A DNA stretch of 51,618 nucleotides. Source: Lentimicrobiaceae bacterium. GTDB lineage: Bacteria; Bacteroidota; Bacteroidia; Bacteroidales; JAGNHN01. The notes under the pieces were generated by a model. The model was not told the DNA's origin and made no database searches. It saw only the letters and a program-made list of their open reading frames with translations. Positions 35,369 to 44,261 of the stretch are shown here, piece by piece. The stretch lies in contig JAGNHN010000023.1 in NCBI GenBank assembly GCA_018001695.1, forward strand, positions 1 through 51,618, read 5' to 3'. The position numbers and the translations under genes were made by a program. The stretch's first letter is position 1. Every line of letters begins with the position of its first letter.

Positions 35369-36736
35369 TCAGCCAAAAAGGCGGGAGAAAGCTTCATGCA
35401 CGCTACCTACGGGGATCAGTTCGATCCCCCTTCCCTGTTGCCGGATGGAGCGTGCGGCATGACGTGGGATGAATATTCTTTCATAACCCATCCGCTCAGC
35501 TTCAGCCAGGCGTTGTTCGATGCGGTTGATGACCCTGACCTCTCCTGACAGGCCTACCTCGCCAGCAAAGCAGGTTTTCTGGGGAATGGGAATGTCTTCA
35601 GCGGATGAAAGCACAGCAGAAACCACGGCCAGGTCGGTAGCAGGATCATCGACACGGATACCACCGGTAATATTCAGGAAAACGTCGCGGTTGCCGCTTC
35701 GCAGACCCGCCCGTTTCTCCAGCACCGCCAAAAGCATATGAAGCCGCCTCACATCGAAGCCGGTAGCCGATCTTTGTGGGGTTCCGTAAGCCGAAGCACT
35801 CACCAGGGCCTGAACCTCGATGAGCATCGGCCTCAGGCCTTCGAGGGTTGTCGCCACACTGATGCCGCTCAGGGCTTCCTCGTGCGGAGAAATCAACACC
35901 TCCGACGGGTTCAGGATCTCCCGCATTCCGGTATCGCTCATCTCAAAAATCGCCAGCTCTGCTGCGGAACCAAAACGGTTCTTACTGGCCCTGAGCAGAC
36001 GGAAACCATAATGCCGCTCACCTTCAAACAGCAATACCACGTCCACCATATGCTCCAGCACCTTCGGACCTGCAATGAGGCCTTCCTTGGTAATGTGACC
36101 TATCATAATGACCGGTGTCGCAGTTGATTTGGCAAAGCGCTGCAGCTCGGCAGCCGTCTCGCGGATCTGGGAAATGCTGCCTGCCGAGGATTCTATATTT
36201 TGTGATTGTAAGGTCTGTATGGAATCCACGACGATGAGATCAGGATTCATCTCCTGTGCATAATGCAGGATATTGCTTGTGCTGGTCTCGGTCAGAATAT
36301 AACAGTTTCCGTGCTCCTCACCCAGGCGAACAGCCCGCATCTTAAGCTGCTGCTCACTTTCCTCCCCCGATACATACAGTATTTTCGAACCACGCATTCG
36401 CATCGCCATCTGGAGGCTCAGGGTGGACTTGCCAATCCCGGGTTCGCCTCCTATCAGGATCAGGGAGCCGCGGACAATGCCACCGCCGAGCACCCTGTCA
36501 AACTCCTGCATCCCTGTCAACAACCTTGGATGCGACGTCATGTCGATCTCCTCGATAAGAACAGGACGGGCGTTGTCAGCCCCTGTCTGACGCGACCACT
36601 TATTGCCTGCAGTTTCCCGTTCAACCACCTCCTCCACATAGGTATTCCATTCACCACAGGACGGACAACGTCCTATCCACCGTGGACTCTGGGCGCCACA
36701 GCTCTGGCAGAAAAAAGCAGTACGGGTCTTGGCCAT
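35369..36736 (-). CDS. radA: DNA repair protein RadA
   Basis: This 455-residue branch-migration ATPase is involved in recombinational repair. The N-terminal zinc ribbon has Cys at 10, 13, 24 and 27. The RecA-like core has Walker A GEPGIGKST at 97-105 and the RadA-specific KNRFG motif (ASKNRFGSAAE). The C-terminal domain is Lon-protease-like (FAGEVGLSGEVR). It is the last gene of a six-gene minus-strand run and starts 8 bases after the rfaE2-like gene. Length is normal. Confidence 0.96.
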   Translation of the reverse strand: MAKTRTAFFCQSCGAQSPRWIGRCPSCGEWNTYVEEVVERETAGNKWSRQTGADNARPVLIEEIDMTSHPRLLTGMQEFDRVLGGGIVRGSLILIGGEPGIGKSTLSLQMAMRMRGSKILYVSGEESEQQLKMRAVRLGEEHGNCYILTETSTSNILHYAQEMNPDLIVVDSIQTLQSQNIESSAGSISQIRETAAELQRFAKSTATPVIMIGHITKEGLIAGPKVLEHMVDVVLLFEGERHYGFRLLRASKNRFGSAAELAIFEMSDTGMREILNPSEVLISPHEEALSGISVATTLEGLRPMLIEVQALVSASAYGTPQRSATGFDVRRLHMLLAVLEKRAGLRSGNRDVFLNITGGIRVDDPATDLAVVSAVLSSAEDIPIPQKTCFAGEVGLSGEVRVINRIEQRLAEAERMGYERIFIPRHAARSIRQQGRGIELIPVGSVHEAFSRLFG

Positions 36737-36744
36737 GGCGGATA

Positions 36745-37242
36745 CTATTGACGGGAGCTTCGGATGCGTTCTTCGATGGCGGTCGTGGAGTAACCCGGGA
36801 TATAGTCAAGGGTCTCAACTCTCCCGCCACCAGCAAGGACAATATCTGCTCCGACAATCTGGTCCAGGCTGTAATCGCTGCCCTTCACGAGAACATCAGG
36901 CCGGAGCAGGGTGATGAGCTCATAGGGTGTGTCTTCATCGAAAAGCACCACAGCATCGACAAATGACAATGCCGCCAGCACCATGGCCCGGGCGGATTCA
37001 TCATTGATAGGCCTTCCCGGTCCTTTGAGCCTGCTGACACTGGCATCCGAGTTCAAGCCTATCACAAGGCGGTCTCCCATTGCAGCGGCCCGGCTGAGAT
37101 ACTCAATATGCCCCCTGTGAAGTATGTCAAAACAGCCATTGGTAAATACCGTCATCCGGTGCTCCCGTCGCAACATCATTGCCAGCTTTTCCGCCTGGCC
37201 CAGGTAAAAGATCTTGTCAAGCAGCTGCTGCAGATGATTCAT
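36745..37242 (-). CDS. rfaE2: Heptose 1-phosphate adenylyltransferase-like protein (RfaE domain II)
   Basis: This 165-residue nucleotidyltransferase corresponds to the C-terminal domain of HldE/RfaE, which makes ADP-heptose for lipopolysaccharide core. It shows NGCFDILHRGHIEYL at 35-49 with the HxGH motif H42-H45, GLNSDASVSRLKGPGRPI, and near the end the GYSTTAI motif (ISSTxxx-like). The kinase domain is absent, so it is the stand-alone form. Its start lies 26 bases inside the flippase-like gene, suggesting tight coupling. Other substrates (for example glycerol phosphate) are less likely given the KGPGRPIN and DVLVKGSDY motifs. Confidence 0.88.
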   Translation of the reverse strand: MNHLQQLLDKIFYLGQAEKLAMMLRREHRMTVFTNGCFDILHRGHIEYLSRAAAMGDRLVIGLNSDASVSRLKGPGRPINDESARAMVLAALSFVDAVVLFDEDTPYELITLLRPDVLVKGSDYSLDQIVGADIVLAGGGRVETLDYIPGYSTTAIEERIRSSRQ

Positions 37243-38242
37243 TGGTTTTATTCTTCAAAGGCAGTAAAACGAGCGCAATCCCTCCGGCAACTATGATCAT
37301 CACTGTCTGGGCCGTCCATGCCAGCCAGCCAAGCGCATACCCTGTTGTGAGCGCCAGGCCATACAGACTGGCTGCTTCAGCAATGATGGCAGGATAAATG
37401 CCAATACCACCCTGGACCACCATGATGCCGATCGAACCAAAGACAAGCATCGCCAGACCTGCAGGAATGCCGAGCGAGGAGGAATCGACGAAACAGAAGA
37501 AACAGAGATACAGCATCAGAAAATAAAAGACCCAGATCAGCAAAGACTGGAAGATAAACGTCCAGGGCCTTTCGATGCGTGTCACAGAGCGCAATCCTTC
37601 CCAAAACCCCAAAACCAGTGTTTTGAAGCGCTGGTAGATGCTGAGGTGTGAAAAACGCTTCCGAAAAATGATCAAAAATAGCAACAGGACTCCCGCAGAG
37701 GCGGCCAAAACTGCCCAAACCAGGCTAACATCCTGAAGTATGGCAAACTTGGCGGCCAGGGGTGCATAGATTTTCTCAAAAACGTAATCCTTGATCAGGC
37801 TCCACTGGCCCAGCAATACAATCAGAAACAGCAATCCAAAAATCACGAGGTCAATAGCCCGTTCAACGATCACCGTTCCGAATGACTTCTGGAAAGGCAC
37901 CTTTTCATATTTTGCCAGGATGGTGCAGCGCGTCACCTCACCCAGACGCGGCAAGGCCAGGTTCGCGAGATAGCCCACCATAACAGCAGAAAAAGTATTC
38001 CCAATGCGGGGATTGTAACCCATGGGCTTTAAAAGGATGTGCCATCGCATGGCCCTGATCAGGTGGCTGATGATGCCCAGCACAATAGACAGCAACGCCC
38101 ACCAGTAATTGGCGTCCAGGAAGGAAGCCCAGATTTCCTGCTTTTGTTCGGGGGAAAGATTGCGTAAGAAAAGCCATATAAACAGCAACCCGAGGCCCAG
38201 AAAAAACACCAGGCGTAATGCTGACAGCAGTTTCTTCTTCAC
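37217..38242 (-). CDS. Flippase-like / lysylphosphatidylglycerol synthase transmembrane-domain protein (UPF0104)
   Basis: This 341-residue inner-membrane protein has about eight membrane segments, beginning ALRLVFFLGLGLLFIWLFLRNL. The family pattern is visible: SHLIRAMRWHILLKPMGY, FSAVMVGYLANLALPRLGEVTRC and GSIGIMVVQGGIGIYPAIIAEA, matching the PRxGE..R and QGGxGxx motifs of the UPF0104 group. Only the membrane part is present, with no lysyl-transferase domain, so lipid or glycolipid transport is the usual guess. The start is GTG at 38242, 4 bases after the panD stop. Confidence 0.82.
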   Translation of the reverse strand: MKKKLLSALRLVFFLGLGLLFIWLFLRNLSPEQKQEIWASFLDANYWWALLSIVLGIISHLIRAMRWHILLKPMGYNPRIGNTFSAVMVGYLANLALPRLGEVTRCTILAKYEKVPFQKSFGTVIVERAIDLVIFGLLFLIVLLGQWSLIKDYVFEKIYAPLAAKFAILQDVSLVWAVLAASAGVLLLFLIIFRKRFSHLSIYQRFKTLVLGFWEGLRSVTRIERPWTFIFQSLLIWVFYFLMLYLCFFCFVDSSSLGIPAGLAMLVFGSIGIMVVQGGIGIYPAIIAEAASLYGLALTTGYALGWLAWTAQTVMIIVAGGIALVLLPLKNKTNESSAAAA

Positions 38243-38246
38243 TGGA

Positions 38247-38591
38247 TCAGACTTTATTATGGGCGTCCGGGAACAAGATAACCGGGCTGTGCTGCCTGGC
38301 TTCTTCCTGACTCATCATGGCATAGGAAACAATGATGACCAGATCGCCAACGGCAACCTTGCGGGCTGCTGCGCCGTTGATGCCGATCACACCCGAACCG
38401 CGCCTGCCCTTGATCACATAAGTCTCGAAACGTTCCCCGTTATGTATATTATAAATGTGAACCCTTTCATTTTCGATCAGGCCGGCAGCATCCATCAGGT
38501 CTTCATCAATGGTGATGCTCCCGATGTAATTTAGATCTGCTTCGGTAATGGTGGCCCTGTGGATTTTGGATTTGAGAATCTCGATAAACAT
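38247..38591 (-). CDS. panD: Aspartate 1-decarboxylase (pyruvoyl enzyme)
   Basis: This 114-residue proenzyme makes beta-alanine for pantothenate. The self-cleavage site G24-S25 in NYIGSITID creates the pyruvoyl group. KIHRATIT near the N-terminus and [21 protein letters not shown] (with the conserved NGAAAR) complete the family pattern. It stands 19 bases after panC, so the two enzymes feeding and performing pantothenate condensation are made together. panB is not in the window. Confidence 0.96.
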   Translation of the reverse strand: MFIEILKSKIHRATITEADLNYIGSITIDEDLMDAAGLIENERVHIYNIHNGERFETYVIKGRRGSGVIGINGAAARKVAVGDLVIIVSYAMMSQEEARQHSPVILFPDAHNKV

Positions 38592-38610
38592 AGCCGGGCA
38601 AAATTACAAA

Positions 38611-39453
38611 TTAAAGCAACACATTGTCAATCAACCTCACGCCGCCCAGATAACCAGCCACACAGCCCACAGCACCGGCTGTTGAATCATGCCAGTTCTT
38701 CAAAGGCTGCATATTCATGGCATCAGCGATCTCAAAGTACTCCAGCGTAAAGCCTGGTATGGCCTTCAAGCGGTCCGCCACCCTGGCTGCTACCTCTTCC
38801 GGCTGATGTACTGAACGCAATTGGATGGCATGCTGCAATGCCTGATAAATCAAAGGAGCATTCCGTCGCTCTTCCACGCCCAACCTGACATTGCGGGAAC
38901 TCATTGCCAGCCCGTCCGGCTCCCGCACTGTCTCGCAGGAGACAATTGAAACCGGCAGTTTCTCCAACGCCACAAGGCGATGGATCACCTGTAGCTGCTG
39001 GAAATCTTTCATGCCAAAATAGGCACGGTCTGGTTTCACGATATCAAATAAACGGTGAACCACACGCGCAACACCCTGAAAATGGCCGGGACGGTGCAGA
39101 CCCTCCATCACGGTGTCCAGCAGGCCGAGATCGTAAACCTGATGATGGTCATCCGGATATATCTCCCCAGTTTCAGGAACAAAGACCATATCCGTATGCT
39201 CACCCTCTAAAAGCGCAAGGTCCCGCTCAAGATCACGGGGATACTTCTCCAGATCTTCCGCGTTGTTGAATTGAACCGGATTCACAAAAATGCTGACAAC
39301 GGTGGTTCCATTCTCTGCCTTACTCCTCCTTACCAGGGCGAGATGGCCTTCGTGAAGATACCCCATCGTGGGAACAAAACCGATGCGACCACCTGAGGTC
39401 CTTTGCTGGTTCAGTTCTTTCCGAAGTGTTTCAATTTTGGAGGTGACAAACAT
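38611..39453 (-). CDS. panC: Pantothenate synthetase (pantoate--beta-alanine ligase)
   Basis: This 280-residue cytoplasmic enzyme joins pantoate and beta-alanine with ATP. MGYLHEGHLALVRR at 30-43 holds the HxGH motif (H34, H37). SIFVNPVQFNNAEDLEKYPR, YFGMKDFQQLQVI and the KMSKS-like MSSRN stretch (EPDGLAMSSRNVRL) are all in place. Length is standard. It is followed by panD and preceded by the thioredoxin-like gene with a 45-base gap. Confidence 0.97.
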   Translation of the reverse strand: MFVTSKIETLRKELNQQRTSGGRIGFVPTMGYLHEGHLALVRRSKAENGTTVVSIFVNPVQFNNAEDLEKYPRDLERDLALLEGEHTDMVFVPETGEIYPDDHHQVYDLGLLDTVMEGLHRPGHFQGVARVVHRLFDIVKPDRAYFGMKDFQQLQVIHRLVALEKLPVSIVSCETVREPDGLAMSSRNVRLGVEERRNAPLIYQALQHAIQLRSVHQPEEVAARVADRLKAIPGFTLEYFEIADAMNMQPLKNWHDSTAGAVGCVAGYLGGVRLIDNVLL

Positions 39454-39498
39454 TATGTAACGTTTTATGTCAGGATTGCATCGGCCTCCTGGTTACCA

Positions 39499-40020
39499 TC
39501 ATTCCTTTCGGGTCAGAATTCCTAGCATGTCTTCCTCCAGACTGGTCAGGGGAGATTCGATGATGCGGCCTATTTCCTTCCCTTCCCTGAAAAACACAAA
39601 GGTTGGGACAAGCGTGACCTTCAGATCTGAAATATCCGATTCTCCGGCCTGCTTATCCCTTCCGACACCATACATGGTGATCAGCTGTTCCGGGAACCCG
39701 CATACATCCATGATCCGATAGAAGCGAGGCACTTCCCGCTGACTATCGCTGCACCAGGTACCCAGTACAATGTGAACCTGCCAGTCGGTCCCGACCTGCT
39801 TCAACTTGCTGATGATCTCAGCATCAGGAGCGTATGTGGCATACTCAGGGGTGTAATAAGCTTCAAATACTGGCAGTTTCAGGCCTGATCGGTCACAGCG
39901 ACCCAACAATACTTCCTTTTCGATCCTGGGGTCAAGCAGGACCTGGTTCATCGACTGGCTGAAAGCAGTCAATGACCACACCATCAGCACCATCGTCAGA
40001 ATGCCCTTCATACTGTTCAT
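39499..40020 (-). CDS. Exported thioredoxin-fold protein with CSDS site
   Basis: This 173-residue protein has a signal peptide (1-22, SLTAFSQS). The thioredoxin fold is visible in VHIVLGTWCSDSQREVPRFYRIMD and VTLVPTFVFFREGKEIGRIIESP. The site is C90-S-D-S93: the second active-site Cys of the usual CxxC is Ser, so it could form mixed disulfides or act with an outside thiol rather than as an ordinary dithiol oxidoreductase. The cis-Pro (LVPTF) is kept. Cys42 is another free Cys. It is the first gene of the run leading to panC, and has its own promoter. Confidence 0.8.
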   Translation of the reverse strand: MNSMKGILTMVLMVWSLTAFSQSMNQVLLDPRIEKEVLLGRCDRSGLKLPVFEAYYTPEYATYAPDAEIISKLKQVGTDWQVHIVLGTWCSDSQREVPRFYRIMDVCGFPEQLITMYGVGRDKQAGESDISDLKVTLVPTFVFFREGKEIGRIIESPLTSLEEDMLGILTRKE

Positions 40021-40034
40021 GGGTTAGTTTTTTT

Positions 40035-40066
40035 CAAAAGTATACATTAAAGCGATTTCATCCGCA
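40035..40066 (-). promoter_or_regulatory. Promoter of the thioredoxin-panC-radA run
   Basis: On the minus strand, TTG at 40066-40064 and TACTTTTG at 40042-40035 (perfect TAnnTTTG) are 21 bases apart. The ATG at 40020 follows after 14 bases, so the leader is very short. Confidence 0.6.
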
Positions 40067-40115
40067 AGGACCACACCTAGGCCGGTATCTATAAGGTACA
40101 GCCTCCAGTGAGTGC

Positions 40116-40751
40116 TTACTGCAGGAAAGGATTCGTCTGCATTTCCATGCCAATGCTCGTTCGGGGCCCATGTCCTGGAAACACCTCTGTATGTGATGGC
40201 AGCGAGAACAGCTTCTCACGGATTCCCTGCAGCAACAGACCCATATTACCTGTAGGGAGATCCGTCCTTCCGATACTGCCGTTGAATAAAACATCCCCGC
40301 AGAAAAGTCGCGCACCCTTTGCATCGTAAAGACAGATGCTGCCGTCGGCATGGCCAGGGGTGTAAATTACTTTCAACTCCTCTTCGCCCAGGCTGAAGGT
40401 ATCCCCTTCCTCCAAAAACTGCTCAGGTACTGGTTGCAAAGGAATCCTGAATCCATACATCGCCCCGTGATCGTGCGCCTGCCTGAGAAAATTCACACTC
40501 GCCTTGTGCACATATAGTGGAACACCATACTGCGTCCTAACAAAGTTATTACCAACAATGTGGTCCACATGTCCATGGGTGTTGATGACACCAATCAGCC
40601 GGATGCCTTGCTGGTCCAGATACTGTTGAAAGGCCTGTTCTTCCAGTGGATTACTCATCCCCGGGTCAATTACAACTCCTTGTCCTTCAGCTGTGTACAA
40701 CAGATAGGTATTGACCTGAAAGGGATTGAAAACAAAAATCTTTACGTGCAT
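40116..40751 (-). CDS. MBL-fold metallohydrolase (glyoxalase II-like)
   Basis: This 211-residue soluble protein is of the metallo-beta-lactamase fold. The metal-binding HxHxDH motif is at 59-64 (THGHVDHIVGN). Further ligands come in TPGHADGSICLY, CGDVLFNGSIGRTDL and FPGHGPRTSIGME. The short length and the GRTDLPTG loop fit the YcbL-like type II glyoxalase group, which hydrolyses S-lactoylglutathione or related thioesters; the true substrate is not readable. It is divergent from the large propeller gene. Confidence 0.88.
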   Translation of the reverse strand: MHVKIFVFNPFQVNTYLLYTAEGQGVVIDPGMSNPLEEQAFQQYLDQQGIRLIGVINTHGHVDHIVGNNFVRTQYGVPLYVHKASVNFLRQAHDHGAMYGFRIPLQPVPEQFLEEGDTFSLGEEELKVIYTPGHADGSICLYDAKGARLFCGDVLFNGSIGRTDLPTGNMGLLLQGIREKLFSLPSHTEVFPGHGPRTSIGMEMQTNPFLQ

Positions 40752-40923
40752 GAATTGTAAGGTTATGTCTCAGGACTGGACTGTATGTTATTAATGACGC
40801 TGCAAAGAAAGTTGGTCCTGCAATGCTAACCAAACAAAGGTCCGTTTGTTTATGGGATGACCTTCTTTTCTTTGCAGGTGATGATGAGGCGGAGTGTTCA
40901 AAAGCAGGAGCAAGTAATAATAT

Positions 40924-40931
40924 TATCTTTG
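40924..40931 (+). promoter_or_regulatory. TATCTTTG -7 box before the propeller/barrel gene
   Basis: It matches TAnnTTTG perfectly and lies 22 bases before the ATG at 40953. If real, upstream in-frame ATGs (40857, 40881, 40884) are before the transcription start and cannot be used. The -33 position shows only TTC (40897-40899). Confidence 0.5.
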
Positions 40932-40952
40932 GGATCCCGATTTACACTGGGT

Positions 40953-43900
40953 ATGCATCTAAGAACAGGGTCTGTCAGGTTGATAAAGCAGGCAGCAATC
41001 GCGCTGGGGTTGCTGATCGGGATCTCCTTGCCTTCCCTGCTCAGGGCCCAGTTCTACAATGGCTCACAGATGACCTTTGGTAAGAACAGGGTTCAATACG
41101 GGGAATTCCTCTGGTCTTATTTCCGGTTTGATGAGTTTGAAACCTATTTTTACCTCAATGGGAAGGAACTGGCGATCTTTACAGCAGAATACGCCCGAAT
41201 GCAGATTCCCCGCATGCAGGCCAGGCTTGAAACCAGCCTCGGGGAAAAGATCCAGTTTATCATCTACAATAACCTTTCTGACCTTAAACAGAGCAATATT
41301 GGTCTGATCAGTGACCAGCAATACAACACCGGTGGTGTTACGCATATCATTGGTAATAAAGTAATTCTGTATTTTGATGGAGATCATAAAAGTTTTGAAA
41401 GACAGATAAGATATGGTATTGCGAATGTTCTGCTCAATGAAATGTTGTACGGTGGTTCACTGACAAGTCAGGTAACCAATGCCACCTTGCTGACCTTGCC
41501 CGACTGGTACCTGCAGGGCTTGATTTCTTATCTGGCAGATGACTGGAACACCACCATAGACAATTTCGTCAGAGATGGTATCATTTCCGGGCGCTACCTC
41601 AAATATAACCGGCTGACCGGTGAAGATGCACGTTATGCCGGGCATGCCTTGTGGAAATACATTGAGATACAGTACGGAGCACAGACCATTCCTAATATCA
41701 TATACATGACCAAGGTCTCCAAGAATGTGGAAAGCGGATTCCTCTATGTTCTTGGCACCTCCTATAAGAACCTGATACGGGAATGGCGTCTTTACTATGA
41801 CATGAAGTATACAGATCTGGACGGAGTGGCGGAATCTCCGGAGAAGATCTTTTCAGGTATGAAATACAAGCCTGAAAAGACCATTACCCATGCCCGGATC
41901 AGTCCCGACGGCCGGTTTCTCGCCTATACCACCAACGAGATGGGCAGGTATACCGTATGGCTTTATGACCAGCAAAAGGAGCGCAGTAACCGCATTTTCA
42001 GAGGAGGCTACAAGCTGGATGAGAAGACGGACTATTCCTATCCTTTGCTGGCATGGCATCCGGCAGGACATACCCTTGCCTTTATTCTGGAATCGAAAGG
42101 CGGCATCTGGCTTCATTATTTTGAGCCTGAAAACCGGCAGCACAGCCGTATGCCCCTTTTCAGGCTGGAAAAGATCGTTGATTTCAGTTATGCTCCTGAT
42201 GGCAGAACTTTTGTTATATCCGGCGTTCAGCAGGGCCAGTCAGATCTCTTCATCTACAATATTGCCGCCCGGACGCTGGACCAGATCACGAAAGATGTGT
42301 ACGACGACCTTCAGCCCAGGTATATGGACAATGGCAGGCAGATCATCTTTGCCTCCAACCGGCCGGATGATACCTTACGTTTTGAATCCATCCCGAACAT
42401 GCGGGAAACATCCCGTAACAGGGATCTTTTCCTGTACAACCTAAGTGGTAAGGGACAGGTATTGAGGAGGCTGACTCAAACGCAATCCAGCGACGAGATC
42501 ATGCCGCGGCCTTATCCGAACGGACAATTCAGCTTTCTAAGTGATGAGAATGGCATTTATAACAGGTATATTGGCAGGTTAGACAGTACGATCAGCCGTA
42601 TCGACACTACCATACATTACCGTTACTTCACTTCTGTGAACGCTGTCAGCAATATGGACCGCAGCATTCTGGAATATGACATCTCTACCTCCGATGGCCA
42701 GGAAGTCAGGATCATTTATCAGGATGGGCGTTATATGATGTCATTGGAAAACAAGGATTTCCCGGAAAAAGGGCTATCCAAAGCACTGCCGTTGACTGAA
42801 TTCAGGCAGAAGCTACCGGCGGATACGCTTGCACCTGATCAGGAGGAAGTTCAGGAAATTCCTGAAACACCGCAGGTAAAACAACGATTCCAGACGGTAC
42901 GGGAGGGAGAGCCATTGCCGGTTAAGCCTGTTCCTGTGGATATTAACAACTACACATTTGACAAACAGGCATTTATTTCATTGAATTCGACAGGTCAGGA
43001 CACCAGCGGTGGTCGGGCGCTACTTCGCCCTGAACGCCCGCCACTGACAATCCCCAAGCAGCTGAACTACAATGTCGGGTACACCATCAATGAACTTGTC
43101 AGCCAGGTCGATTTCAGCTTCTTGAATTCAAACTACCAGGCTTTCAGCGGAACAGGCCAGCCGATCTTTCTCAACCCTGGCCTCAATGCCCTGCTGCAGG
43201 TCGGCGCGATGGACCTCCTGGAAGATTACCGCATCACAGGAGGGGTGAGGCTGTCGGCCAGCCTCAACAACAATGAATACCTGATCAGCTTCAGCAACCT
43301 TCGCAAGCGGCTCGACAAGGAAATGATCTTCCACCGGCAATCCATTGAGGAAGAAGTTTCCTCACCCATATATGCCCTGGTCAGGCATAACCTCCATGAG
43401 TTTCACTATGTGCTCCGGTGGCCTTTCAGTCCTGTTGCCAGTCTGAGAGGCAGCGCCATCCTCCGGAATGATCGTGCTGTGTTTCTATCCCTCGGAGAAC
43501 AAAGCCTGAGTGAACCGGATCAGGTCAGAAACTGGACCGGTTTGAAAGCAGAATATGTCTATGATGCCAGTCGCGAATTCGGGCTCAACCTTTATTATGG
43601 CATGCGCGCCAAGGCCTTCGCAGAGTACTACCGTCAAATTGAGGTCGCCAGAAGCAATATTGTTATTCTTGGTTTCGACATGCGTCATTCTACACGCATT
43701 CACCGCACCTTTATCTGGGTCAACCGCCTGGCAGCGTCCACATCCATGGGCGACAACAAGCTTATATATTATATGGGCGGTGTGGATAACTGGTTATTCC
43801 CAAAATTCAACCAGGGTACCCGCATCGACAAGTCGCAGCCGTATGTCTATCAGACCCTTGCTACCAATATGCGCGGATTTGACCAAAACATCCGGAATGG

Positions 43901-44261
43901 CAACAGCTTCTTTCTCATCAACAGTGAGTTCAGAATGCCTTTGTTCCGCTATCTAGCCAATCGTCCCATCAAATCCGACTTCCTCAACAATTTCCAGATC
44001 GTTGGATTTGGTGATTTCGGGACTGCCTGGAATGGACTGGATCCTTATGCCCGCAGTAATTCCCTGTTCACACGCATCATCAGCCAGGGGCCACTCACCA
44101 TTACCATTGAGGAACAAAAAGATCCTTTGGTTGGAGGTATGGGATTTGGCCTCAGAAGCCGTATCCTCGGGTATTTCCTGCGGGCAGACTGGGCCTGGGG
44201 TATTGAGGACAGATCCATCCAGAAAGCTAAATTCTACCTTTCACTCAGCCTGGATATTTAG
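40953..44261 (+). CDS. Large exported protein: degenerate peptidase-MA-like domain, TolB-type propeller, C-terminal outer-membrane barrel
   Basis: This protein has about 1102 residues. A signal peptide is visible (AAIALGLLIGISLPSLLRAQ). Residues about 35-290 resemble a gluzincin-like (peptidase MA) domain, but the position of HExxH reads LLNEM, so zinc catalysis is doubtful. About 300-560 is a TolB/WD40-like propeller with repeats such as ARISPDGRFLAYTTNEMGR, DFSYAPDGRTFVISGVQQGQSDLFIYN and PRYMDNGRQIIFASNRPDD. A linker of about 150 residues rich in Pro, Glu and Gln follows. The last 380 residues have barrel-like strands (ITGGVRLSASLNNNEYLISF, FGLNLYYGMRAKAF, GFGDFGTAWNG, GMGFGLRSRILGYFLRADWAWGI), recalling BamA-type ends. 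Function is unknown. I chose the ATG at 40953 for its ideal signal peptide; the open frame extends back to 40857. Confidence 0.75.
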   Translation: MHLRTGSVRLIKQAAIALGLLIGISLPSLLRAQFYNGSQMTFGKNRVQYGEFLWSYFRFDEFETYFYLNGKELAIFTAEYARMQIPRMQARLETSLGEKIQFIIYNNLSDLKQSNIGLISDQQYNTGGVTHIIGNKVILYFDGDHKSFERQIRYGIANVLLNEMLYGGSLTSQVTNATLLTLPDWYLQGLISYLADDWNTTIDNFVRDGIISGRYLKYNRLTGEDARYAGHALWKYIEIQYGAQTIPNIIYMTKVSKNVESGFLYVLGTSYKNLIREWRLYYDMKYTDLDGVAESPEKIFSGMKYKPEKTITHARISPDGRFLAYTTNEMGRYTVWLYDQQKERSNRIFRGGYKLDEKTDYSYPLLAWHPAGHTLAFILESKGGIWLHYFEPENRQHSRMPLFRLEKIVDFSYAPDGRTFVISGVQQGQSDLFIYNIAARTLDQITKDVYDDLQPRYMDNGRQIIFASNRPDDTLRFESIPNMRETSRNRDLFLYNLSGKGQVLRRLTQTQSSDEIMPRPYPNGQFSFLSDENGIYNRYIGRLDSTISRIDTTIHYRYFTSVNAVSNMDRSILEYDISTSDGQEVRIIYQDGRYMMSLENKDFPEKGLSKALPLTEFRQKLPADTLAPDQEEVQEIPETPQVKQRFQTVREGEPLPVKPVPVDINNYTFDKQAFISLNSTGQDTSGGRALLRPERPPLTIPKQLNYNVGYTINELVSQVDFSFLNSNYQAFSGTGQPIFLNPGLNALLQVGAMDLLEDYRITGGVRLSASLNNNEYLISFSNLRKRLDKEMIFHRQSIEEEVSSPIYALVRHNLHEFHYVLRWPFSPVASLRGSAILRNDRAVFLSLGEQSLSEPDQVRNWTGLKAEYVYDASREFGLNLYYGMRAKAFAEYYRQIEVARSNIVILGFDMRHSTRIHRTFIWVNRLAASTSMGDNKLIYYMGGVDNWLFPKFNQGTRIDKSQPYVYQTLATNMRGFDQNIRNGNSFFLINSEFRMPLFRYLANRPIKSDFLNNFQIVGFGDFGTAWNGLDPYARSNSLFTRIISQGPLTITIEEQKDPLVGGMGFGLRSRILGYFLRADWAWGIEDRSIQKAKFYLSLSLDI

